A DNA stretch of 26,746 bases from an uncultured Lachnospiraceae bacterium (GCA_910578345.1 CAJTRA010000028.1:1-26746); one strand, 5' to 3'; positions 1 through 8,051 are shown, numbered from the stretch's first letter. Numbers and translations: made by a program. The notes: a model not told the origin generated them from the sequence alone.

Positions 1-148
1 AAACTACGTCGAAAAAGCACTTAAAGGAATGGGATGCTATGGTGGTGGGCAACTGGAGGTAGACTGGAGGAGCAGGACTAGGAAGCTTTGCGATGTAACA
101 TACAGAGGACTGTTGATACTGTATCATTCGGGATTGCTGACCCACTAA
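1..148. other. Unassigned sequence left of the IS66 remnant
   Basis: No reading frame here resembles a known protein. The frame that continues into the IS66 remnant is open from base 2 but stops at 146-148 (taa), and its translation does not look like the N-terminal part of an IS66 transposase. This suggests that a rearrangement joined unrelated DNA to the transposase remnant near 149. The segment is cut by the window edge, so its origin cannot be decided. Confidence 0.4.
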
Positions 149-1011
149 GGCCTGCAGGCAGATGAGACTCCAGTACTGGTAAATAAGGACGGCCGTCCTG
201 CCGGGAGCAGAAGCTATATGTGGGTGTACCGCACCGGGCGGATATATACAGACAGGCAGATCGTCCTGTATGAATACCAGAAGACCCGTAATGCCAGCCA
301 TCCGAGGGGATTCTTAAAGGATTTCAACGGAGTATGTGTCACGGACGGTTATCAAGTTTACCACACGGTCGAAAATGAGCGTGAAGACTTAAAGATTGCC
401 GGATGCTGGTCCCATGCGAGGCGCAGGTTTGATGAAGCAGTAAAAGCGCTGCCAAAAGCAAAGCAGAAGGACAGCCGCGCATACCTTGCGCTGACCATGA
501 TACAGGCCATCTACCGGGAGGAAAAACTGCTTAAAGATCTTCCGGCAGGGGAACGTAAAATTCGCCGCCAGCTGAGTGTAAAACCCCTGGTGGAGGCTTA
601 TTTCGTATGGACGCATGAAAACCTCCCGAAAGTGCCGCAGAAAAGCAAGACATGGGAAGGCTTCAGCTATTCACTTAACCAGGAAAAATACCTCAAAGTA
701 TTTCTGGATGACGGTGAAGTCCCGATGGATAATAATGCAGCGAACAGTCGATCCGGGGATTCTGTATCGGCAAGAAAAACTGGGTGATGATCGATACGGT
801 TGCAGGGGCAAAAGCCAGCGCCATTATATACAGTATTGCTGAAACCGCAAAAGCCAACAATCTGAAACCGTATGATTATTTTGAATACCTGCTCACTGAA
901 ATCCCAAAGCATCTGGACGATACTGACCGCAGTTTTCTGGATGACCTGCTTCCATGGTCACCGAACCTGCCTGCGAACTGCCGAAAGCCCGGTAAAGAAG
1001 AAGTGAAATAA
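149..1011 (+). pseudogene. IS66-family transposase (TnpC) remnant, frameshifted
   Basis: This is the C-terminal two thirds of an IS66 DDE transposase. The first catalytic Asp lies in LQADET (codon 161-163), followed by WVYRTG, the second Asp region VTDGYQVY, the SHARRRF motif, and VPMDNNAA just before the third catalytic residue. After NNAA the frame shifts: a single base is missing near 743, where restoring one g would give the expected catalytic Glu codon. The second frame resumes with GKKNWV, AGAKASA and IYSIAETAKAN and runs to the stop at 1009-1011. The N-terminal zinc-finger and helical regions are absent. The remnant is certainly inactive as a transposase. Its right end is probably at 1085. 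Confidence 0.92.
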
Positions 1012-1014
1012 AGA

Positions 1015-1057
1015 CTGGAGCAAATCTGTTTCTATCATACAGGTTTGCTTCAGTTTT
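1015..1057 (+). terminator. Hairpin with T-run after the IS66 remnant
   Basis: Arms 1015-1029 and 1039-1053 pair over 15 positions with two G-U wobbles around a short loop, and tttt follows at 1054-1057. This fits a rho-independent terminator at the end of the transposase gene. It could also be a structural element of the IS66 right end. Confidence 0.6.
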
Positions 1058-1062
1058 GTATA

Positions 1063-1085
1063 GGTACGGACTATCTACCGTTTAC
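1063..1085. repeat. Probable right terminal inverted repeat of the IS66 element
   Basis: Read on the minus strand from 1085, the sequence begins GTAAACGGTAG. IS66 elements commonly start with GTAA followed by a C/G-rich stretch. It lies 74 bases past the transposase stop, at a usual distance. The partner left end is outside the window, so this is inferred from family resemblance. Confidence 0.5.
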
Positions 1086-1107
1086 GGAATTTCATTGAAA
1101 ATGGCTT

Positions 1108-1371
1108 GTGGCTCTAAAATGATATCTGTTTAGCACCATAAAAGTGTAGTTGCTGGAGAGTAATTAACTCTGACATCTGCACTTATTTTATTATGATAAG
1201 GGGAGTAATTGGTCTAACGTGGCTCTATTTGGATCATTGCATCCCGTTAACCAACCCCTTATTATAAGCATTCGATTAAGCAGGTAGGGAGCCTCTCCCG
1301 CGTAACCAACTAAACTGGATGGTAATAAATGTGGCTGGACAATTACGAATAACAGTTATGGGAGGTTAAAG
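1108..1371 (+). ncRNA. Candidate bridge RNA and left end of the IS110-family element
   Basis: IS110 elements encode a bridge RNA in the non-coding end next to the transposase, built from a 5' stem-loop and two guide loops (established for the family). Three hairpins are visible here in order. The first is 1139-1182 (aagtgtag/ctgcactt, with agagt/actct above an internal loop). The second is 1197-1262, where taagggg and ttggt..taacg pair with cgttaaccaacccctta around a loop at 1220-1244. The third is 1283-1306 (gggag/ctccc closed by ggt/acc). The second loop carries GTGGCTCTA (1219-1227), identical to 1108-1116, and ATCATT (1233-1238), complementary to AATGAT at 1118-1123. That is the layout expected of left and right guides for a contiguous site near the element end. 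RNA boundaries are not determinable here. Confidence 0.6.
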
Positions 1372-2569
1372 ATGATAAGTGTAGGAATTGATGTATCAAA
1401 GGGGAAAAGTATGGTTTGTGTACTTAAGCCATATGGGGAAATAGTGTGCAGCCCTTTTGAAATCCAACATATGGAGAAAGATTTGGAAGATTTTCACAGT
1501 CTGCTTCAAAAATTAGATGGGGAGATACGCATTGTGATGGAGGCTACGGGTATTTATCATCTACCTGTTTTGACATTTTTTCATAACAAGGGATATTTTG
1601 TATCTGTTGTCAATCCATTTGCAATGAAGAAATATGCGAAGGACAACAGCATCAGAGGAGCAAAGACCGACAAACTTGATTCGATAATGATTGCGAACTA
1701 CAGGATCGAGAAATGGTTCAAGCTGCAAAGATATGAAGGTGATGAAGAAACCTATGCGGAGCTGAAATTTCTGGGACGCAGATATCGGTACTATATGGAA
1801 CTTCATGTGAAAGCATTGCAGGAGTTGACACATATCCTGGATCATGTGGCGCCGGGTCTCAAGAAGATGTTTAACAGTTGGAATGAAGCAAGTGGCAAGA
1901 ACAAGCTCAGCGACTTTGTAGAGAGGTTTTGGAACTTTGATTACGTCCATGAGCCTTGAGGAATTTACAGAGGAATCTCTTGTTTGGGCAAAAGAAAAGA
2001 AATACCACCGAAGCAGCTCCAAGGCAGAAGCAGTCTATGAATTAGCTTCAAGCGGTATTCCCACACTTCCTTCCAGTACCCCATCGATCAAAATGTTTGT
2101 ACAGGAAACGGTATCAGTATTGAGAACTGTGGATAGCTCTCTGTCATTTATTTTATTACGAATGCAGGCGCTTGCAAAGTCTCTGCCTGAATATTCAAGA
2201 GTCAGAGAAATGGGTGGGGTCGGCGATGTCCTTGTGGTGAAGCTGTTTGCAGAGATTGGCGATGTGAGAAGGCTGCATAGTACAAAAGCACTTATAGCAT
2301 GGGCTGGGATTGACCCGCCACCGTATGAATCGGGACAGTTTGTCGGATCAAGGCGCAAGATAACAAAACAAGGCTCTTCAACGCTCAGAAAGGTCGGATA
2401 TGAGGTGATGCGAGTGCTTAAGAGTCACCCGGTTCCTGAAGATGATGTCGTGTATCATTATATCTTAAAAAAGGAAGGTGAAGGCAAAAGTAAGAAACAT
2501 GCAAAGATTGTCGGTTTGAATAAATTTTTGAGGATTTACTATGCAAGAGTAAATGCAGTCTATTATTAA
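1372..2569 (+). pseudogene. IS110-family DEDD transposase, frameshifted
   Basis: The N-terminal piece (1372-1959) starts MISVGIDVSKGK and contains the RuvC-like DEDD residues: Asp in GIDVSK, Glu in VMEATG, and two Asp in KTDKLDS. The C-terminal piece (in frame from about 1937 to 2569) holds the Transposase_20 domain with MGGVGDVLVVKLFAEIGD, LIAWAGIDPPPYESG, the serine-containing KITKQGSS segment, and a basic tail. The two frames meet around 1930-1950, consistent with one inserted or two lost bases. Together they give about 400 residues, a normal length. A good RBS (gggagg, 1360-1365) precedes the ATG. Programmed frameshifting is unlikely because this family uses a single frame and there is no slippery run. 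Recombinase and bridge RNA act together in IS110 transposition, so this copy is probably immobile. Confidence 0.92.
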
Positions 2570-2597
2570 TAGGACATCAAACTTATGACTTTGCACA

Positions 2598-2624
2598 GGC
2601 TGGAAATAAGGCCAGCCTTCTTGT
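2598..2624 (+). terminator. Hairpin after the IS110 transposase
   Basis: GGCTGG (2598-2603) pairs with CCAGCC (2612-2617), followed by the T-rich ttcttgtt. It lies 28 bases after the transposase stop. It may be its terminator or part of the element's right end. Confidence 0.6.
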
Positions 2625-2661
2625 TGTACACAAAAATAGACTGATAAAATAATTTAAAAAC

Positions 2662-2698
2662 CTGCTGAAAAATACTTGACTTTTGTTAGCAGTTTTTT
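2662..2698 (+). terminator. Hairpin with six-T tail
   Basis: CTGCT (2662-2666) pairs with AGCAG (2688-2692), extended inside by aaaa/tttt, and a run of six T follows at 2693-2698. This is a second possible terminator isolating the downstream restriction-modification operon from the insertion element. Confidence 0.5.
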
Positions 2699-2756
2699 AT
2701 GTATTATAAACTTCTTCTCTCTTTATCAAAATATGGATGAATATTGCAGGGTAGTG

Positions 2757-2765
2757 TGATATAAT
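2757..2765 (+). promoter_or_regulatory. Extended -10 promoter of the restriction-modification operon
   Basis: TGATATAAT gives a perfect -10 (TATAAT, 2760-2765) with the TGn extension. No good -35 box lies 17 bases upstream, which is typical of extended -10 promoters. The predicted leader is about 40 bases, and the RBS gaggtg (2795-2800) precedes the ATG at 2812. Confidence 0.65.
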
Positions 2766-2811
2766 TTCTATGCTAAATGTAATATAAATTCAATGAGGTG
2801 AAATAGAAAAT

Positions 2812-3783
2812 ATGGATATAGTACAAGGTGAATATGAAAGATTTAATCGTTTTATTAATGAATCGCAAGATTTAGTTACAACGTATGAACAAATACGTGC
2901 AGGCTTTCTAAGCATAGCATTAGAAAAGAATGAGGTTGGTGATCCGTATGTCAAGAATGCGTTGGCATTTAAAACCATGGTAGCTAATACACAGGGGCCT
3001 GACGACTTCCTTAAAATTTCGTCTGTACGTCCGTTTTTACTTACTGCATCAGGATTATCAGATAAATCAAAGCAGTATTTAAATGCAGATGATCAAACAG
3101 CAGCAATTAAGGAATTAATAGAGAAATTTCTCAAGCCCGCGGGTGAAAATTATATTGATGAAGCAATCTATAGATACTTGCTAATAAAAGGTGATGCTGT
3201 CGGTGGAACAATGAGAAATCGTATTGGAGCATTAGGACAAGAAAAGCTTATTCGTACTATACTTTCTTGCATGAATGTTCAGGGAATAGATTATGATTGG
3301 ATGCCAAAAGAAAATACATGGACACATAAAAGCGATAATGATATTGGTATCGAGAAAGCTATAAAAGCCATTTATTGGAATTGTGGTCATGGAGATAGGC
3401 TTCTGGCCTTTAATCTTAATATTCCAACTGTAAATAAAAATGTGGATATTTGCTTATTTGAAGGAACTACAGAAAATTATGATAGAGGTAAAATAGTTAA
3501 TGATGCAAATAGTATAATTATGCTTGGAGAACTTAAGGGAGGAATTGATCCTGCTGGAGCTGACGAACATTGGAAAACTGCTAATACTGCTCTTGAAAGA
3601 ATAAGAACAAGTTTTGCGAATGCTGGATATGCTGTTCAAACATCATTTGTAGGAGCAGCAATAGCAAAAGCTATGGCAGATGAAATTTTTGAACAGTTAC
3701 AAAAAAGAGTCATGACAAATGCAGCTAATTTAACAAATAGTAACCAACTTGTGGAATATTGTAATTGGTTACTTAGAATTTGA
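2812..3783 (+). CDS. Type II restriction endonuclease, AvaI/BsoBI family
   Basis: This 323-residue protein matches BsoBI in length. It carries an active-site series at the spacing known for BsoBI: Asp212 (in NKNVDICLF), Glu240 and Lys242 (in LGELKGG), and His253 (in ADEHWKTA). The family cleaves DNA at CYCGRG as a dimer that encircles the duplex. The exact specificity is inferred from the family and not seen in the sequence. The start is supported by gaggtg at 2795-2800. The methyltransferase begins 8 bases after the stop, so the two are one operon with the nuclease first. Base composition is clearly more AT-rich than in the right half of the window, and insertion-element remnants lie on both sides, which points to horizontal acquisition. 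The gene appears intact. Confidence 0.9.
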   Translation: MDIVQGEYERFNRFINESQDLVTTYEQIRAGFLSIALEKNEVGDPYVKNALAFKTMVANTQGPDDFLKISSVRPFLLTASGLSDKSKQYLNADDQTAAIKELIEKFLKPAGENYIDEAIYRYLLIKGDAVGGTMRNRIGALGQEKLIRTILSCMNVQGIDYDWMPKENTWTHKSDNDIGIEKAIKAIYWNCGHGDRLLAFNLNIPTVNKNVDICLFEGTTENYDRGKIVNDANSIIMLGELKGGIDPAGADEHWKTANTALERIRTSFANAGYAVQTSFVGAAIAKAMADEIFEQLQKRVMTNAANLTNSNQLVEYCNWLLRI

Positions 3784-3791
3784 GGTAAAGC

Positions 3792-5306
3792 ATGGGGCAG
3801 AAGGTATATGAGCAGCTTTCGTTTATAGAAGTACCTATTGATGATTTCTTAGTGGATAATTTTTCTGCTGATGGTCTTTGTCCCGATACTGCAAGAAAAG
3901 AGATCGAGAAAAAGTATTCAAAAGTTCTTGAAGTAACTGATAAATTCAATCGACAAAGCGTCAGTTATCAGCTGAATAAAAAGGATGCTTTACATAGTTG
4001 GCTGAAATATAAGGAAGGATTTTCAGCTGATCTGGTGAATATACTTCTTGATGAAATGGGGGCCAAGCCAGGGGATTGGGTAATGGACCCTTTTATGGGA
4101 TCCGGCACCACAGGATTGGTTTGTCAAATGAGGGGAATTAATAGTATAGGCTATGATATTATGCCTATTTCCTCTGTTTCTATAAAAGCAAAAGTTGCTG
4201 TATTTAAATATGAGTTAAATGAAATCAGAGCGCTTATTAAGGATGTTGAAACATTAAGTGTTCCTTTGGCTTATAATGAATGTACTCCATATATTAAAAT
4301 TACACAGGATGCATATCCAGAGGAGAATGAAAAATTTCTTCACTATATTGCTGTATGGAGGGATAGATCGGATTATTCTGAGGATGCTAAGAATCTTCTA
4401 ACTCTTTGTATTATAAATTCATTAGAGCGATGTAGCTATACATCAAAAGTAGGACAATATCTTGGATGGGATTGCAGATCAAGAAAGGTAATGGATGCGA
4501 ATAGACTTAGAACAGAAAAAGGGCAGAAGCTTTTGCCCTCCAAATATGTTAGGGATGTTATTCTTGATTCTAAAGAAACAATTCTTGAAGAATTGCGCCA
4601 TGTTCTTAGGGATATTGAAACCATACAGAGAAATAATAACGATAATGGAAATGCTGAAATTGAATTTATACCAGATAGTGTGTTATATAATTTGCCTGAA
4701 TTACAGGATAATTTTTTGACAGGTGTAATAACCTCTCCTCCATATTGTAATAGATATGATTATACCAGAACCTATGCCTTGGAATTAGTTTATCTTGGGC
4801 TTGGAGAACAAGAAGTGAAAGACATGAGACAAGGCTTATTGTCCTGTACGGTAGAAAGTCATTCTAAAGTTAATGAGCTAAAAAGATATTATGAAAGTAT
4901 TGATCAAAGGGAACGCTTTGACTATATTTACAGTACTATTAAGGAAAATGAGGCTTTTCATGAGATAATGTTTGCGCTTGAAGAACGGAAAAGGAATGGA
5001 GATCTTAATAATAATGGCGTTATCCGCATGGTTGAAGGATATTTCACAGAGTTAGCTTTTATTTATGCTGAGCTTTATAGAGTATGTAAGTCTGGAGCAA
5101 TGGTAGCTTTTGTAAATGATAATGTTAGATATGGAGGGGAAGTAATTCCTGTTGATTTTTTGAGCTCATCATTTGCAGAGCAATTTGGATTTAAAGTTAA
5201 AAAAATATATTCACTCAAACAACAGAAAGGAAATAGTAGCCAGCAGATGGCAAAGTTTGGTCGGGTTGCGCTTCGAAAGAGTATTACTATTTGGATAAAA
5301 GAATAG
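3792..5306 (+). CDS. Type II DNA methyltransferase, probably N4-cytosine, partner of the BsoBI-like nuclease
   Basis: This 504-residue enzyme has the S-adenosylmethionine-binding motif DPFMGSGT at residues 99-106, followed by a GYDIMP segment typical of motif II, and the catalytic SPPY at 315-318. SPPY is usual for N4-cytosine methylases and less usual for N6-adenine ones. About 200 residues separate the two motifs and probably contain the target-recognition region. It would protect host DNA at the nuclease's site. The RBS (gagg, 3782-3785) overlaps the nuclease stop codon, so translation may be coupled. The gene is intact and AT-rich like its partner. The methylated base is inferred, not shown. 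Confidence 0.9.
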   Translation: MGQKVYEQLSFIEVPIDDFLVDNFSADGLCPDTARKEIEKKYSKVLEVTDKFNRQSVSYQLNKKDALHSWLKYKEGFSADLVNILLDEMGAKPGDWVMDPFMGSGTTGLVCQMRGINSIGYDIMPISSVSIKAKVAVFKYELNEIRALIKDVETLSVPLAYNECTPYIKITQDAYPEENEKFLHYIAVWRDRSDYSEDAKNLLTLCIINSLERCSYTSKVGQYLGWDCRSRKVMDANRLRTEKGQKLLPSKYVRDVILDSKETILEELRHVLRDIETIQRNNNDNGNAEIEFIPDSVLYNLPELQDNFLTGVITSPPYCNRYDYTRTYALELVYLGLGEQEVKDMRQGLLSCTVESHSKVNELKRYYESIDQRERFDYIYSTIKENEAFHEIMFALEERKRNGDLNNNGVIRMVEGYFTELAFIYAELYRVCKSGAMVAFVNDNVRYGGEVIPVDFLSSSFAEQFGFKVKKIYSLKQQKGNSSQQMAKFGRVALRKSITIWIKE

Positions 5307-5322
5307 TAAAAAATATTTGAGG

Positions 5323-5347
5323 AGTAAGAATGATGCGTCTTACTTTT
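5323..5347 (+). terminator. Putative terminator of the restriction-modification operon
   Basis: AGTAAGA (5323-5329) pairs perfectly with TCTTACT (5338-5344) around an 8-base loop, and more T follow. It starts 17 bases after the methyltransferase stop. The stem is AT-rich and therefore weak. The same stretch holds a possible start codon (5330) of a 28-codon frame ending at 5416 that resembles nothing known. Confidence 0.5.
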
Positions 5348-5463
5348 GGGCGTGCAAGGCTTGATGTGTATTGGTTATGGGATGAAGGTAAATGGGGAAA
5401 CCATTATTACCATTAATAAGAATTTCAACACCAGTTTATAATACCTTATACGATGAATATAGG

Positions 5464-5825
5464 CTTTGTAGGAATCATCAAATGGTCTTTACGAAAGAGA
5501 AACAGAAAAGTAAAAGTGGATATAAATCGGAAGTGACCGTATATGAGTGCGAAGACTGCGGCGGCTGTCCTTACAAAAGTAAATGTACAAAAGCCAAAGG
5601 GGACAAGAGGCTGTACCTGTCAAAAAGTTTTCTGGAAAAACGGCAGGAATCCTATGAAAACATCTTGAGAGAAACAGGGATCAGGAACCGGATGAACCGT
5701 TCCATTCAGGTGGAGGGTGCGTTTGGTGTTTTGAAAAATGACTATGAATTCTTCTTTTGCTCTGCATGGGCTATAATATCAATAAATTACATGCATGGAA
5801 GATTGAGAAGCCGCCGGAACGATAA
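5464..5825 (+). pseudogene. IS1182-family transposase C-terminal fragment
   Basis: The first frame, from about RNHQMVFT onward, contains the cysteine-rich segment CEDCGGCPYKSKC and then RSIQVEGAFGVLKNDYEF, the region with the catalytic Glu in IS1182/IS5-type transposases. After that the expected RRF-type residues are missing. The final part, LLCMGYNINKLHAWKIEKPPER, is found in another frame ending at 5823-5825. So an internal deletion with frameshift lies near 5750, and the N-terminal half of the protein is absent. There is no start codon of its own. The fragment closes the right side of the restriction-modification island, which is bracketed by transposase remnants. Confidence 0.88.
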
Positions 5826-5867
5826 GAAATATGTGACATGGCGATTGCTATGTATTGTATTTTATGG

Positions 5868-5896
5868 TTGAAAATAAAGGGCAAGAGTGATATAAC
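5868..5896 (+). promoter_or_regulatory. Sigma-A-type promoter of the lipoprotein gene
   Basis: TTGAAA (5868-5873) and TATAAC (5891-5896) are separated by 17 bases, with TG one base before the -10. The leader to the chosen start at 5968 is about 65 bases. Confidence 0.7.
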
Positions 5897-5967
5897 TAAA
5901 ACGTGAAAGATATAGACAAAGTGATTTGTCGAAAAATTTTAGCAGTAATTTATCGGAGAATATGTAT

Positions 5968-6750
5968 ATGAACAGATGTAAAAAGATAGCGATATTGGTA
6001 TGCGTTTTTCTGACAGCATTAAATATTGTTGCTTGTGGACAAGAAAAAGAAGATGAAGCTGTCAATACGGATGAATCTTCAACAATACAGCAAGAAAGCA
6101 GTGTGCAGACAGTTGAAGGTACAGATTTGGAAATAAAAGAGGATGAAACTGCAAATGCAGATGAATCTTCTGTAAATCAGCAAGAAAGCAGTATGCAGAC
6201 AGTTGAAAGTATAAATGAAGAAGATAAATCCATTGGTGCAGAAGAATTATTAGATTTGTTTATCAACGGATCAATAAGTGCAATCAGTTCCGAGGATTCG
6301 GCATTCTATATTACCGATTTAGATATGGATTCTGGTGAATGGGATTCCTATTCCATTGGTGAAAGAGTCGATTTAGACAATGATGGAGAAAATGAACTGA
6401 TTATTTGCGGACCTTATGGTGGCATATACCTTGATGCGCGCAATAACAAGGTCTATGAATTTGCCGTGGGAGAGGGTGATTCTCTTATGCTTTCTTATGT
6501 TGTTTATAATGGCTCCACATGGATTATGTACAGCAACAGAATGCATACAGGATATGAAGCATACCATATGGAAAAATTTGAAGGGGCAGATAATTTAGTT
6601 GCAGAAATGAATTTTCATGAAGAACTTGTTGATGAAGATAATGTGGAAGGCGAAGAAAAATATACATTGAATGGAACGGAAATATCTTATGATGAATACT
6701 TTGAATTATGCAGCAAGATTTTTGCAACTGAAGAAATTACAACTAAATGA
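5968..6750 (+). CDS. Predicted surface lipoprotein of unknown function
   Basis: The start at 5968 (MNRCKKIAIL) is chosen because ggag (5955-5958) is 9 bases upstream. The in-frame ATG at 5962 would be too close, and the longer frame from 5926 lacks an RBS. The product is 260 residues with a basic N-terminus, a hydrophobic stretch and the lipobox LNIVAC, so it should be lipid-anchored on the outer face of the membrane. A low-complexity acidic Ser/Gln/Glu linker follows, made of two about 30-residue copies. The C-terminal half includes RVDLDNDGENEL, which resembles the Ca-binding DxDxDG loops of VCBS/FG-GAP repeats, then a beta-rich region. No enzymatic motif is visible. It has its own promoter and is flanked by remnants, so it may be cargo of the accessory region. 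Confidence 0.8.
   Translation: MNRCKKIAILVCVFLTALNIVACGQEKEDEAVNTDESSTIQQESSVQTVEGTDLEIKEDETANADESSVNQQESSMQTVESINEEDKSIGAEELLDLFINGSISAISSEDSAFYITDLDMDSGEWDSYSIGERVDLDNDGENELIICGPYGGIYLDARNNKVYEFAVGEGDSLMLSYVVYNGSTWIMYSNRMHTGYEAYHMEKFEGADNLVAEMNFHEELVDEDNVEGEEKYTLNGTEISYDEYFELCSKIFATEEITTK
6052..6231 (+). repeat. 90-bp tandem duplication inside the lipoprotein gene
   Basis: Units 6052-6141 and 6142-6231 are diverged copies, both beginning gatgaa and sharing blocks such as gatgaatcttc and cagcaagaaagcagt. Each encodes about 30 residues of the linker (DESS..QQESS.QTVE). The length is a multiple of three, so the reading frame is kept. Confidence 0.85.
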
Positions 6751-6933
6751 CAACTTTCATATTTGTTGATTAAGGTAGTGGCAAGTGACGGATTGGGTGC
6801 CAAGAAATCATGCAAATAAAAACACGCCACACAAAAACAACGATTTTACGCTCTTTTCCGTAAGGTGGCAAGACTGTTGGGTCTGACAGGGTGGCTGCTA
6901 TCATTGAGTAATTAGTAGGAAGCTAGATTTTAT

Positions 6934-6964
6934 AAGGACTTCGAGTGTTTTGCTCGGAGTCTTT
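6934..6964 (+). terminator. Terminator-like hairpin downstream of the lipoprotein gene
   Basis: aaggacttcgag (6934-6945) pairs with ctcggagtcttt (6953-6964) over 12 positions with two G-U pairs, followed by attcta rather than a clean T-run. The 183 bases before it (6751-6933) contain no gene or other signal that I can recognise. Confidence 0.5.
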
Positions 6965-7054
6965 ATTCTAACTAATCTTCGAAAATGCATTGGCATGATA
7001 ACAAATCAGTGCTTTTTATTTAGTTTTATCCGGACAAGTATATCCAATATAGAC

Positions 7055-7255
7055 GCAATAGAGATTTCAAGAGATAATTATATGCCTGTCATTGATAGGT
7101 TTGATATGAAATTTGATTCTTCAGCAAGTGATAATATACGTGCAATTTGGTCATATACGTTAGCGTTACTGCAGACATCAGAAAAACAAATAGGTAATTA
7201 TCTCGGAGTATTCATATTTGATGAGCCAACACAACATAGTATCGGTGCGGAAGAT
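7055..7255 (+). pseudogene. C-terminal fragment of an SMC/Rad50-like ATPase gene
   Basis: About 67 residues read ISRDNYMPVIDRFD, then SDNIRAIWSYTLALLQT, then GVFIFDEPTQHSI. The last block is a Walker B of the ABC/SMC-type ATPase class (DEPTQ, 7220-7234). The Walker A region and everything upstream are missing, and the sequence before 7055 is unrelated. The frame passes without a stop into an unrelated reading of the next remnant, so this is a deletion product and not a functional protein. Which ATPase family it came from cannot be stated. Confidence 0.65.
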
Positions 7256-7407
7256 GTACTTGCAAATGCAGAAACTGCTGCCAGATGTATAAGGGGAGCA
7301 TTCCGGCAGAAGATATTGACAGGGATGCGCAATATTTGGGAATCTCATACGAACAGTTTATTGATATTTACTTAGAAAAAGAAGTAGATAAGTTATTAGG
7401 AAAATGA
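7243..7407 (+). pseudogene. YkgJ-like cysteine-cluster protein fragment
   Basis: In a frame one base away from the ATPase remnant, the translation gives RCGRCTCKCRNCC, then GSIPAEDIDRDAQYLGISYEQFIDIYL, ending at the stop 7405-7407. The C..C..CC cluster followed by IP..DI...A.YLGIS..F...YL is characteristic of YkgJ/UPF0153 proteins, which are thought to bind a zinc or iron-sulfur centre. Only about 54 residues remain, with no start codon or RBS. It is a truncated remnant fused to the preceding one by deletion near 7245. Confidence 0.6.
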
Positions 7408-7460
7408 CAGGAGGGCGTATGAAATAAACTGATTGCAGAGATATTAGTGAGGAAAAATGT

Positions 7461-7949
7461 ATGATTAGAATAAGACCATATAAAGCTTCGGATGCAGATA
7501 CAATATTATCGTGGTGTCAAAATGAAAAAGCGTTTTATCAATGGACAGCAGGCATACTCGGTCATTATCCGATAACACAAAAGGAATTTTGCTTTGTTGA
7601 ATCTTTAATGCCGTTTACTGCATTTGATGAAACAGGAATCATTGGCTTTTTTACACTAAGAAACCCTGATGAATTATTGGATGAACTACGTTTTGGATTT
7701 GTTATTGTAAATCCTCACAAGAGAGGAAAAGGCTATGGAAAAGCTATGCTCCGGCTGGGTCTAAAATTTGTATTTGAAATATATGGAGCAAAAAAAGCAT
7801 CATTGGGCGTTTTTGAGAATAATCTTCCGGCTTATTATTGTTATAAAGCAGTCGGTTTTAGCGATGCAGTTCTTGATACGGCAGAAACATATTGTGTTCT
7901 GGGTGAAGAATGGAAATGCAAAGAATTGATTATGGAAAATAGATCATAA
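7461..7949 (+). CDS. GNAT-family N-acetyltransferase
   Basis: This 162-residue protein has the GNAT fold. It has an N-terminal IRPYKASDADTILSWCQNE strand-helix. The central strand LRFGFVIVNPHKRGKGYG contains the acetyl-CoA pyrophosphate-binding motif RGKGYG at 88-93. The C-terminal segment LGVFENNLPAYYCYKAVGF corresponds to motif B of RimJ/RimL-like enzymes. It should transfer an acetyl group from acetyl-CoA to an amine, but the substrate is unknown. The RBS gagg (7450-7453) is 7 bases from the ATG. It is the only evidently intact gene between two groups of remnants, which suggests that it is still under selection or arrived recently. Confidence 0.85.
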   Translation: MIRIRPYKASDADTILSWCQNEKAFYQWTAGILGHYPITQKEFCFVESLMPFTAFDETGIIGFFTLRNPDELLDELRFGFVIVNPHKRGKGYGKAMLRLGLKFVFEIYGAKKASLGVFENNLPAYYCYKAVGFSDAVLDTAETYCVLGEEWKCKELIMENRS

Positions 7950-8051
7950 CACCTCAGATACAAGGTGAATATCAAAGAAAAAATCAGTGAAAAAAGCGCT
8001 GAAAACAGAACCGTGTATTTTTACAGATCATATAAATCAGGGGGGATCCGT

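Noticed and set aside
1937..1959. Programmed frameshift in the IS110 transposase
   Set aside because: There is no slippery heptamer or stimulatory hairpin, and the family uses a single reading frame. A simple indel explains it better.
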